A DNA stretch of 64,000 nucleotides, taken from Bolinopsis microptera. Its lineage: Eukaryota > Ctenophora > Tentaculata > Lobata > Bolinopsidae. Shown here piece after piece: positions 54,501-64,000 of this stretch (position 1 is the first letter of the stretch; every line of letters begins with the position of its first letter). The position numbers and the translations under genes were made by a program. The DNA lies in assembly GCF_026151205.1 (NCBI RefSeq), contig NC_087079.1, positions 124,001 through 188,000 on the forward strand. Direction: 5' to 3'. A model generated the notes under the pieces. That model ran no database searches. It was given only the letters and a program-made list of their open reading frames with translations, and was not told the origin of the DNA.

Positions 54501-56881
54501 TAAGATCGAAGGTAAACACGTTGAGTTATCAATAATTAGTCAAATTTTAATTTGTCAAAAAAATTAAAGCTTTGAGCCGTCCATAAGCTTAGATATAACC
54601 ATTTTTATGCCAAATAATCGAGCTTATTTTTGGACTTACTGCCTTTTCTGAGAAAACGGCAGAATACAAAGATATCATTGGAAATAACCGTCGCGTCATT
54701 CTAACAACTCATTCCTCATTTAACTGCCACCTAAAGGTTTTTATACATATAACTGATAAGACAATTGCAGCGGTATCATTCACAATTTTTCGATTAACCG
54801 TTCAAAGGTTGATAAGTGTGATTAGATTTTATAAAATTCCGATATTCTTCAACGGTTGAAAAATTCCGAATCTTATGGTTAAGCAAGAATTTTCATTGTG
54901 TCTTATCGAAAGTGAGTGAGAGAAACACTTGTGGCAATTTTATTTACTGGTCCTCTTATTTGTAAAGATATCCTCAATACATTCAATTACAAAGTCTGAT
55001 TATAACCGTTAAACAGGGGTCGAATTCACAAAAATAACGTAAACCATTGATTTGAAGCAACCGCCGCTCCTTTCTCTTGATTGCTGATGATGATCAGGAA
55101 CGCATGACGTATAAATATCATCACGACGATTATTGGTCACTCGAAATCGACCCGTTAAGAATGCAATGTAAGTGCGATGGTTTTTTCTGTGCATTTGTTA
55201 CCTGTTACTAATTAATCCACAGGATCAAAATGTTTATTGTATCGATAAAACATGGATTTTAAGGCATAAGGAAGCATTGTTGAGTTCTGAAACCAAGTTT
55301 AATCGATTTCTCGTGCAATTTTAGGTCAGGAGTGGTCATCAAAATAAATTTTGAACAAAGTCGATATTTTGGTAAATTTCTAGCTTTCTGTCAGAAAATA
55401 AATCTTCGTTCTATTAGGGGTAATTGGATGTAACTGCAGTACAGCTGTACTTACACCCACTTCCACATGCATGCAAGCTCACCTGGTCCAAAGAGCGGGA
55501 AACGGAGAACGAGCTCTGGTGACGTCATAGTCACGTGACCTCAGGCTCATAATCACGTGACCTCAGACCCAATCAATTGGGTTCTGGCCTGTTCAGCCCC
55601 CTGTCACCCGATCTTGAGGTGACGTACGACTACTCGTTAACCCAATCGATGTCTGGAAGGCTGCAAATTTTCACATGCCAAACTCACAACGGTTTTTCGG
55701 AGTTGTGCGAGATGACGACACATAGAGGCCGCAGAATTATGAGGACTACCAGATCCTGGTGGAACCTAAGCGATCCATGATATCACGACAGGCCCTATAT
55801 TCATAGCTCACCTGATTATCCAGCTACACGAAATGATGATATTAGCTAAGTATTTTCTTCTCCTCAAAATACTGCGGATATATTGAGAGTACCTGTCTAA
55901 AACCTTAAAGCAGACAAGGCAGCTCAAGAGTAGCACCCCCTGAAAGTTAGATGAGGTTATCTAAACAGTAGTATACTAGCACAATTGTGACATTCCTTCA
56001 ATTTACAAATTCCAGATCAGATTCAATCGGTATCTCAATATCTCAATATCGTATGTAAGTAAGATGCATTTATCATAATTACCTGCACTATTACAATGCT
56101 TTGAATGGGTCCCATAACATTGCAATATACAAAACTGTTATTGTTCTTCATGGTGGAGATTGATCTCTCTTGAACTTTGTAGTAGGTGGATGATACCCAA
56201 TTCGTTTGTAGAGCCAAACCTCCATGAAGCAAAGCAACAATGGACTGAAAAAATAAAAACAGCATAAAATTGACCCAACAAAACTCCCTACTTATACAAA
56301 ATAAATTAGTTGCAAAATTATTATACTTACCTCATAGTTGTCTACCCTAAATACGTTGAAGTGTGATCAGATACTACTACACAGTGAATATACCTTCACT
56401 AGATTGTTGAAGGTAAGGTGAGTGTACAGAGTGGTGCCAAAATCTCCCGTCTTTGTGAACCACTGCTTTCTCAGATAAGCCAAACCGAGCAGAGAATTGA
56501 AGATTACTCCTGCAATATGGAATTGTAGAGGAAGTTATTCATTAGGTTGTCATTTGTCTCTTCTTGGTGTGCAATATGTTTCACATCTTCACTGCTGTAC
56601 AGCATTGTACAAGAATGCTAGTCTCCATTACACTGATCTTAAATTATGATATTGTTCTTACTGCTCAGTAAATCAAAAGTGTAGATTTGTGTCTCAGTGG
56701 TTTCAATTGCAAATCGATCGCAATGTAGGGAATATATGGACTAGGGAAACACCGATAGTATAAGAATATTAATTAATCACTCACCAAACAGTGCCATTAT
56801 TGTAATGAAGAACATGTAAAATCTATCCAGTGCTTTGTAAGTCGACAGTTCTATTCCGTAGTAGTTTTGATAGTAGGTCAT
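51550..56881 (-). CDS. Rhodopsin-like 7TM receptor, 8 exons, complete
   Basis: Exons in transcript order: 56881-56785, 56509-56394, 56244-56083, 55939-55893, 55871-55812, 52780-52601, 52439-52265, 51756-51550. Phases match and the total is 1044 nt (347 aa). Helix 1 is FYMFFITIMALFGVIFNSLL and helix 2 starts LYTHLTFNNLV. Helix 3 has the disulphide Cys in FVYCNVMG and ends FKVLDR, a DRY-like motif. RRRKYLANIIISCSWII is helix 4 with its Trp, GVFLFCLPPLISCAIILVML is helix 5, and a KERETREH basic loop leads to helix 6 (FLLCEGPIWLF). Helix 7 ends DILDWLYKIVTN in place of NPxxY. I place it in a divergent, orphan rhodopsin-like group. The N-terminus is short; an upstream exon is possible because an acceptor-like TTTACAG lies 12 bp before the ATG. 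Intron 5 holds a foldback transposon. Confidence 0.85.
52876..55797. mobile_element. Foldback transposon, 2.9 kb, with ~973-bp inverted repeats
   Basis: The left arm 52876-53849 and right arm 54826-55797 are near-identical in inverse orientation, starting TAGGGCCTGTCGTGATATCA. Perfect 9-bp duplications TATTCATAG flank it (52867-52875 and 55798-55806), as for Mutator-like and foldback elements. The middle (about 976 bp) is unrelated to the arms and contains its own perfect 29-bp inverted repeat (54408-54436 and 54631-54659). The ORFs within the arms have no recognisable domains and exist twice only because the arms do. No transposase is seen. Confidence 0.97.
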
Positions 56882-57780
56882 ATCTATTGTGCTGTAAAGA
56901 GTACCAAGTAAATAATTACATTATCATTTTATCGAACTACCTGCTTATACAAAGAAAAACAGCACCAAACGGAGAAATCCGATTTTCAACAAAAGTCTAA
57001 CATCATAACGGTGAGGCCCACTGAATAAAAAGAAAGCAGGAAAGAAGTATGATTAAGAGTCTTATGTTTTTACTTGACATGCGAAAAATGCAAGACAATC
57101 ATTCCAGCAAAATAGTTGTATAGTCTTGTATTTCACATAATATCAGGTTTTATCATCAGGAATTTAATTATTTTGCGATTTTCCGGGTTAGTTTCTTGAT
57201 AAACATTATTTGACATAAAGACGACCTTTTGCCTCTAAACAGTTTCCAACCGCTAACCAGGCATGGTAAAGTCCCTCACTAAACGACCAATTCTGCAAAA
57301 CAGATCAAACTGGAATATGGATTATGAGTATAATATTTGTATTGATATTATGCAATATGAAAGCTTATTTTGATCCCAGATTCGACCACAAGTATAATAT
57401 ATTATAATTGCTATATATTGCTATATATATTATTATTGCTATATATAGCAAAGTAAGTACTGATCCGAGAGAAACTACTATATAATGTAAAATAAATTCA
57501 TAAGTGTATTATTATGAATATAATTTTGAATAGCATTTACTCATTATCCACCTTACAATTTAACATCTGCCCAACTTTAATCCAGCTTCTTGCTAAAGAT
57601 AGGTATCGAGTGGTAAAATTAGTCTAATCTTGGTTTTATGATTGCTTGCCAAAGAGCCCCCTCCCCCCCCCCCCCTCTCCCTCCCCTCCAGACATATGTT
57701 ACACAATTAGCGTGTACTGTGTAAGGATAACATGTTATGTCCTCTAATTAATCCCAACTAACTTAACTATTGCAGTATTC
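56882..57780. other. Intergenic between divergent receptor and ABCC genes
   Basis: The stretch is AT-rich, with a CT-rich tract dominated by C runs at about 57660-57690. It separates two genes transcribed away from each other and should hold both promoters. I see no exon. Confidence 0.5.
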
Positions 57781-58299
57781 ATGACAAGTCCTAAAGACAA
57801 TGAAGCTACAACACTGCGTCCTAACCCGGAGGAAAATGCTAATTTTTTCAGCAGATGTGTTTTCTGGTGGATTCAGGATATCCTAAAAAAGGGTTACAAA
57901 GCTCCGCTACAAGAATCCGACGTATTTGCCTGCCACACTAAATATAAATCAAAAACTATCACCGACCGCACAAAGTACTACTGGGACAAAGAACTGAAGA
58001 AAAGTTCACCTTCATTAACCAGAGCGTTGTTCAAGTCCAATGCCAAGGAACTCTGCATTATTCTCGCGCAATGTTTTCTGGAAGGTTTCTTCTTCCTGGC
58101 CCCACCTGTACTCATCGGCAGGATTTCCTCCTATTTCGACCCAGCCTCTACCACAACTCAAAAGGAAGCCCTAATGTACGGTGGAATGATGTTTATAGCT
58201 AACATTCTCTTTATAGGTCTGCGCAATTTCTTGTATTGGAACCTCCATACACTTGGACCTTCTCTGAGAATCCAACTGTCCTCTCTGGTCTACAACAAG
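57781..58299 (+). CDS. ABCC (MRP)-type transporter, first coding exon, copy 1
   Basis: The exon is 519 bp, from ATG to AAG/GTAGGA, and encodes 173 residues. NFFSRCVFWWIQDILKKGYK and PLQESDVF match the N-terminal linker of short ABCC transporters (MRP4-like), SLTRALFKSN is the elbow region, and two hydrophobic segments (about 97-117, 138-158) are helices 1 and 2 of the first membrane domain. It ends LSSLVYNK at the same intron position as copy 2 (63220-63738). No following ABCC exon (helices 3-12 or Walker motifs) is visible before copy 2, so it is either an alternative first exon spliced far downstream or an orphaned duplicate. Confidence 0.85.
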
Positions 58300-59549
58300 G
58301 TAGGATCTTTATAAATGAAGTTTTTGTTCATTTGTTGTGAAGATAGTCAACATATTTTAGTCTAATAAAAATAAATGTACTTTTATTGTTGTTAAATAAT
58401 TTTAACATAATAAATACAAATTAATCTTGATCCAAAATCTCGTTAAGTAATCATACATAGGTCACAATTTTTCAATTTTTGACAATTTTGTTCATCGCCT
58501 ATAAGTAAGTGGTGTGTCCTGAGTACATGATGCGTCTCTCTTCAACACAGAACTAAAATAATCAAATTACTAGATATATAACCTAATAAAAATGTAACAA
58601 ATTCGATCTACGCTAGATAACCCTCTTTATAATTAGTTTTATGTTTTGATGACTTCTCCATAATTACTATATATCCATATAATCTATATATAAGTCATTA
58701 TTGTAGCCTGAACGGAACCCTTCGGTTTCAGTTCCTTGTTTAACACTGCCGTACTGTTTCGCATCAGAGTTCTCAGTTCCTCTTTAGAGTTTGTCCCAAC
58801 TTCGTCTGAAATATTCGAATTTTTAAATTTTGACGACGGAATCCTCAAACCAGAAGGCACAGTATGCTATCTGCCAAGCAACAGCTCTCAAATATAAAAC
58901 ACGGCGGAGCTATTAAGGCCAACGTATGCCCACTAACTTTTGGCCCACCCTGTAAATTAATCAAATTATTCCGCAGACTTACAACTTAACAAAAATATAA
59001 CAAAATCCGATCTACGCTAGGTAACCCTGTCTATAATTAGTTTATACACTATATATAGCGACATTATATTATTTTATATCCTAATATATTGTTTTTGTAA
59101 CAGGTAGCTTTTGCCACATGTAAGTTGGTCTGCACGGAGCCCCATAGTTTCAATTTCTTGCTTAACTAGCCGTACAGCAAGGATATCCACTGTGTTCACC
59201 AGGTTGGGCACATAACCAACTCTTCCCTGCCAAAGTCAACTATATACTATGGTTTTCTCGAAAGTATTTCCTTGTATTTGACTTTCGTCAAGAAAATAAT
59301 GTTACTTTCGGTTCAGATGTTATATAAGCTAGCCTTTATGTGGTGAGCTTATCATCGTTAAGTAACATACACAAATAGCTATGTCCCAGTCGGCCTTGTT
59401 TTTGCTCTCGTTTTTATATCCTCTTTTGTAAATTGTGTGACAACCTTGATAGGCTACCAGTAGGCCAACCCCCTCCCTCCCTCTACCCCCCCCCCCCCCC
59501 CCGCTACCATTCACCTTGTCCTGTCGTGAGATATCCAGCACCATATGAC
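58300..59549. other. Region after ABCC exon copy 1
   Basis: No ABCC continuation was found. It holds a mariner-like end fragment and, at about 59485-59503, a long C run. Related stretches with TATACACTATATA-type AT repeats occur around 58670-58690 and 59040-59085. Confidence 0.45.
58795..58954 (-). mobile_element. End fragment of the mariner-like element
   Basis: It ends GGCCCACCCTG at 58954. About 160 bp upstream of that is the reverse complement of the first part of the element at 28370 (GGCGGAGCTATTAAGGCCAA; GACGACGGAATCCTCAAACC). The other end is missing. Confidence 0.85.
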
Positions 59550-60517
59550 TTACTGACTGACTTAAGGCGGGTGGTATTCCCGAGATCCATTGACAACAGT
59601 TCTCCACAGCTTTCTGTCCTCCATCAGTCTAGCTATCTCATCTACTGACTTCAGCCCAGTATCTGCTTTTAGGTTATCTAGTAGTGTTAAATGAGGTCGC
59701 CCCCTGTTAGTATGCCCATGACTCGGCTTCCAGAGGATCAGTTTGTTCAGTGTCAGCTCCGGATGTCGGTGAGCATGACCTGCAAGTCTGAGCCTTCGTT
59801 GGGTTATCTTGGAGCTGACTTTGGGAAGATCACCGTACAGGCTGTGGTTGCTGACATGGTCTCGATATTGGTTGATGTTAAGGGCCATTCTTAACATTCG
59901 CGTATAGCAACCATCAACCATCTTCTCTAGCCTTTTCGTCATTGTCCAAGTCTCGGAACCGTACAGTAGCACCGACTCCACTAGTGCTGTAAACACTCTG
60001 ATCTTGATAGACTTTCTAAGCTTAGAATTCCAAAGCTTTTTGAGTGTGTGGCATGCTCCCCATGCTCTTCCTTTCCTAACCCTGATATCACTCTCACTGT
60101 CTCTGATTCTAGAACCCAGATAAGTGAAGTCTTCCACATGCTCTATTGTACTGTTACCCAGGGACTTGATGGTATCAGGGTTCTCGATGTTCTGAGTAAT
60201 GAATTTGGTTTTCCCTTCATTCATTCTAAGTCCCACTGTAGCAGCAACCCTTTCTACCTCTAGCATCAGCGTCTCTGCCTCCTTTACAGTATCTGCTATC
60301 AGAGCAATGTCATCTGCAAAACCAGTGTTTTGCAGGGGATCTAGGGGTGCACCCCTAGATCCGCTGTGTTCAGTTACAACTCCATCACTGAAGTTGCATG
60401 CAGCCCCACCTCGAGCAGGATGTGGCTCTTCACCACGCACAGACGGTCTGAATGTACAGAGTTGAATCTGCAGCATCCTAGGTTTACCCGTAATAGAGCA
60501 AAACCTTTGGGGCCAAA
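59550..60517 (-). pseudogene. LINE fragment: reverse transcriptase 3' half
   Basis: From about 60335 it reads GFADDIALIADTVKEAETL, VEDFTYLGSRIRDSESDI, VLLYGSETWTMTKRLEK, RLRLAGHAHRH and a GRPHLTLLDNL end. This is the C-terminal half of a LINE polymerase related in style to, but distinct from, the RTE-like element at 30289. AGCACCATATG occurs on both sides (59539-59549 and 60518-60528) and is probably the target-site duplication. Sequence 5' of the FADD motif lacks the usual palm motifs, so it is truncated or internally deleted. Confidence 0.8.
60337..60362. repeat. 26-bp perfect palindrome
   Basis: GGATCTAGGGGTG is followed directly by its exact reverse complement. It sits just upstream of the FADD codons of the LINE fragment, at the likely deletion or rearrangement point. 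Confidence 0.95.
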
Positions 60518-60669
60518 GCACCATATGCGACATCTGAAAAAATGGATATTATGAACGAATTTATGAATTGAAGTTTGGCTATTCTTGAAATCACGAATTA
60601 TTAATTAAGCAACAAAAATTGTTGATGGTTTAACTGTCAACATCCATCCTGAGAGAGGAAAGGTTCAAT

Positions 60670-61372
60670 CAGGGGTGTAGGAATGATTTTCTTCATTTTT
60701 TCTTCGCCACAGCCTTTTTTTTTTTTTTTTTGGCGCCAGAGCCTGAATTTCGAGGGTAAGGACAAAAGGAAATTGCAGCATGTGCGGTATTGCGATTTTT
60801 CACGTTTGCCGCGATAAAACGCGATTTTCAGATCCTGGCCTTCCTTTAAATCTGAGGACTAAATATCACGTTTTCTATAATTAGTATATGAAACCAATCA
60901 GTATCACATCCACAACCTTCCGAATATAGGTACGGACTTTAAAAAACCGAAAAATATACATATTTTCGGCTCAGAATGATCAGGGTAGCATGAAACATGA
61001 ACAAAAGTAATTTCCAGAAAAACTTTGAAAAATTTTGACTTAGAAAATTTTCGGTCCGAGTCATTCTCGATACGTACCTCTGAAAGCAGAGCTCCCGCTT
61101 CCGAGCTCGTATTGCGAAGGGGAGGCCTGCCTTCCGAGATCGCATTACAAATGAACCCTCGAATATCGAACTTCGAAAACCGAAAAAAATATTTTTGGCT
61201 CATAATGATCAGGGTAGCATATGAAACATGAACAAAAGTAGTTTCCAAGAAAACTTTGAAAATTTTTTTTCCCAAAAATTTTTTGAAACCTAAATTAAAA
61301 AGTTGGCCCTTTTTGGCCCCTTGTCCAGATTTCAGGGCCCCCCCCCCCTGCCCCCCGCTTCCTACACCCCTG
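60670..61372 (+). mobile_element. hAT-type non-autonomous element, 703 bp
   Basis: Inverted ends CAGGGGTGTAGGAA / TTCCTACACCCCTG are flanked by perfect 8-bp duplications GGTTCAAT (60662-60669 and 61373-61380). A block of about 110 bp is repeated inside (about 60931-61040 and 61172-61275). The ORFs on either strand are by-products of these repeats. Confidence 0.95.
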
Positions 61373-61514
61373 GGTTCAATGATAGCTTTATTAACAATAA
61401 CTGGAGCTTTCATAATGCTGATAGTTCATTTAATTTATTTTCTCTTGACGATGAATCATTTTGAGGTTTCAACATAAAGTCGTTAGCGGTTTCTCAATAT
61501 CCTGTTCCTATGCA

Positions 61515-61803
61515 ACGTCTCAAACTATTTTCGTTTAGCAGTCTGTATTTTAATCTGACAGTGAGATGCGGCACCTGTAGCCAGGGCTACGTCTCAAACT
61601 ATTTTCGTTTAGCAGTCTGTATTTTAATCTGACAGTGAGATGCGGCACCTGTAGCCAGGGCTACGTCTCAAACTATTTTCGTTTAGCAGTCTGTATTTTA
61701 ATCTGACAGTGAGATGCGGCACCTGTAGCCAGGGCTACTATTTTCGTTTAGCAGTCTGTATTTTAATCTGACAGTGAGATGCGGCACCTGTAGCCAGGGC
61801 TAC
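61515..61803 (+). repeat. 4 x 74-bp tandem repeat
   Basis: The unit starts ACGTCTCAAACTATTTTCG and ends GTAGCCAGGGCT. Three full units and a fourth missing about 9 bp of its start; the copies are otherwise nearly identical. Confidence 0.95.
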
Positions 61804-63219
61804 GTCACAAGACTTGGTTTTATGAAGCTCTGGTACTGTCTGTTTTTATCAATCATTACATAATCTAAATACAATAATTTGGGTTCATTCTATTTGTGTC
61901 TATTTCTTCATTCTAAAATTTCTATTTTTTCAATTTGAAGATCTCGACGTTATTTTAAAACATGTTGTAATTTAGCTGGTTTGACTGAAAAGTGAGGAGA
62001 ACCAAAGAAACACGCTGTTAATAAATAATCAACTAATTATTTATTTGGTTACTTGGATCAAATCAAACATTTTAAAAACACAAATTTGTGACACACCATG
62101 CCATTTTTGCCGACCTTCCTAGATCACAACTTTAGATCACACCTTCACTGTTCAATATTAAATAGTGAAGTTGTGATCACCTACTATCGTTGATGCGTAG
62201 GAGATAATTTCAAGTGCAAAGACTATATTTTTCACTATTTACTTGACGTCAACCCGTCTTTTCCACTCTAAAGATCACAGCGCCCACCCTATTTCCATGG
62301 TAACTTAGGTAATATTAGTTTATTTGGTAGGTACAGCGTATATTATACTAGTCTGTTCTGGTTGCACGTGCAAATCTGACTACCTATTTCATTATTTACT
62401 TGACGTCATATTACGGATATTGGAGTTTTGGTTTGAATTTTGTGATTAAATATATTATGATTAAATTAGGAAAAATTCACTACTTCAGAAGACAATTTTT
62501 GCAGCATTCGTCACTTTTTTGGAAATCTTTCTCGTTTATAGTGTTGGAAGCTTGGCTATTTGTAGAGTATTAATGATTATAAAACCGTTATCGTAACTGT
62601 TCAACTCAAATCTTCATCGAAACCATTCTTCAGATATCCCAGTCTGCTTTTAATTTATATCATAGGCTTTTCAATGTAAAGGTATAAATTAATGAGAACA
62701 GTGTTGATTATCCTCATGAATAATCATGCCCTACATTATTATTTACAATAATATGTTGATACTAATATCATACTTTTTGTAAAATAGTTGTAAATATTAC
62801 CCTCTCAATCATAAATTCTCAACTGCTCAAACCTCTAAACGATGATAGATAGGTATTGTCAGAGTGTAAAATTTAAGATAAAATCTAAAATACCAAATTA
62901 AAAGTGTAGCAGTAAAGTAACAATGCCTTTATACCTGGGTTCAGAAAGGATTGCTATTCACGCGACTAGAGAGGATCATATTTCAGGCTTCACAGAAAAT
63001 ACTGCTCAAATTTGCTTTTTTTGTTTGTTCTTTGCCATGTTTATTGTTTAATAGTATCGATTATCCTTTGTAGTTTATAGTTTGTAACAGTCAATCTAGT
63101 GGGTCGCTGTCCACTGAACATTTAGAATCTCCTTTACTGTTCACAGTAATCACTGATCTATCTCCGCTTGATTGTCTAACCTCAAGCAATTACTCCTTTC
63201 ACAGCGTGGATATTTACTG
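61804..63219. other. Region upstream of ABCC exon copy 2
   Basis: AT-rich, no exon seen; it should contain the promoter and 5' UTR of copy 2. A block at about 62280-62370 (CCATGGTAACTTAGGTAATA..TTATTTGGTAGGTAC) recurs at about 63885-63965, just after that exon. Confidence 0.5.
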
Positions 63220-63738
63220 ATGACTTCTCAAGAAAAAGAAATCCACCCTTCCCACCCTACTAATCCTGAACAGAGTGCTACTTTTCTCAGTCGCATCCTT
63301 TTTTTGTGGATACAAGATCTCATGAAGAAGGGTTACAGAGCTCCACTACAAGAATCTGATATATTTCCCTGTCACCCTAACCTCCAATCTAGACGTGTCA
63401 CAGACCTTGTTAAATATTACTGGAATGTTGAGCTGAAGAAGAAATCCCCCTCTCTACCTAGAGCTTTTTTAAAAGCTAATGCTAAGCTTATCTTTCCTAT
63501 TACACTAATGTGTTTATCGCAGAGTTTCTTCTTTCTTGCTCCTGCTTTTTTAGTTTCCAAAGTTTCCTCTTATTTTGACTCTGCATCAAAGTTGACCTGC
63601 AGTGAAGTTGTGATTTACTGTTGTGCCATGTGTCTCATAAATCTTCTTTACATTGGTCTCAAAAGTGTGATGCACTGGAATTTGGAGAAGTTAGGCAAAG
63701 TTTTAAGAAACCAGGCCTCTGCTCTAGTCTACGATAAG
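63220..63738 (+). CDS. ABCC (MRP)-type transporter, first coding exon, copy 2
   Basis: This exon is 519 bp like copy 1 and aligns with it from start (MTSQEKEI against MTSPKDNE) to donor (ALVYDK/GTAAAT), without a length difference. FLSRILFLWIQDLMKKGYRA and PLQESDIF are the conserved linker, and two hydrophobic segments follow. The frame stays open upstream to 63172, but 63220 is the ATG that aligns with copy 1. The rest of the gene lies to the right of the window. The ABCC family exports organic anions, conjugates and cyclic nucleotides; the substrate cannot be told from this piece. Confidence 0.88.
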
Positions 63739-64000
63739 GTAAATTCAACACTCGCTGTTTTTTGCAAGGATAAGATTAACTTATCAAATTTTTAAACTGT
63801 TCATTGGTGGATCCCAGAGCTTAATTATGTGTTATGTGCACTAAAAACCCGTGTTTACCACCCTTGATATCCCAGCTCCCACTCTATTACCATGGTAAAT
63901 TAGGTAATATTCGGTTATTTGGTAGGTACCTGGAACAGGGTATATAATCCTAATCTGTTCTGATGGCATTTAATTTTTACAATTTCACAAAATTGAGTCA
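63739..64000. other. Start of the following ABCC intron
   Basis: It contains the second copy of the ~85-bp block seen at 62280-62370. No exon was recognised before the window ends. Confidence 0.5.

Noticed and set aside
60904..61477. ORFs of 60-170 codons on both strands
   Set aside because: They lie in the hAT element with duplicated internal blocks and read through its end; not genes.

Overview
This is an AT-rich, intron-rich animal genomic window. The host genes are acyl-CoA-binding protein (ACBP), EMC1, an SRCR/cysteine-rich single-pass receptor, a 7TM receptor and two ABCC-type first exons. They have GT-AG introns and conserved phases. The style (compact genes, genes nested in introns, cysteine-rich receptors with tyrosine-rich tails, a very mixed retroelement population) suggests an early-branching invertebrate such as a cnidarian, placozoan, sponge or ctenophore. 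I cannot name the species. All exon models were assembled by eye from splice sites, reading-frame phase and remembered family patterns.

Layout. 1-2408: last exon of one ACBP gene, then a complete second ACBP gene; the second gene's intron 2 holds a 37-copy, 16-bp array made from its own splice donor. 3653-27732 (minus): a complete 20-exon EMC1 gene, 867 codons plus stop. Its introns hold a small secreted-protein gene (4410-5134, plus), a receptor gene with an SRCR domain, Cys-rich repeats, one membrane segment and a YxxP-rich tail (13303-16712, plus), a 171-bp satellite with three-unit higher-order structure (17871-19281), and a LINE (20009-26205) that sits inside one hAT-type MITE and itself carries a second copy of the same MITE.

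27733-51549 is a transposon graveyard: a mariner-like MITE, a CCGGGA-rich hAT MITE, an RTE-like LINE, another MITE, and a three-level nest. In the nest, LINE B (38.1-43.5 kb) sits in LINE C (about 36.4-48.97 kb), which sits in LINE D (35.2-36.4 and 48.97-49.57 kb). 51550-56881 (minus): a complete 8-exon 7TM receptor whose intron 5 contains a 2.9-kb foldback element with 9-bp target-site duplications. 57781-63738: two paralogous 519-bp ABCC first exons on the plus strand, separated by LINE, MITE and tandem-repeat debris.

The most striking theme is that three divergent LINEs here (A, B, C) all encode, in ORF1, an AlkB-type 2-oxoglutarate/Fe(II) dioxygenase followed by an SGNH-hydrolase, upstream of an endonuclease-reverse transcriptase ORF2. 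LINE B is intact in both ORFs. A second theme is that three splice sites in the window have been duplicated or amplified into tandem repeats lying next to the true site.
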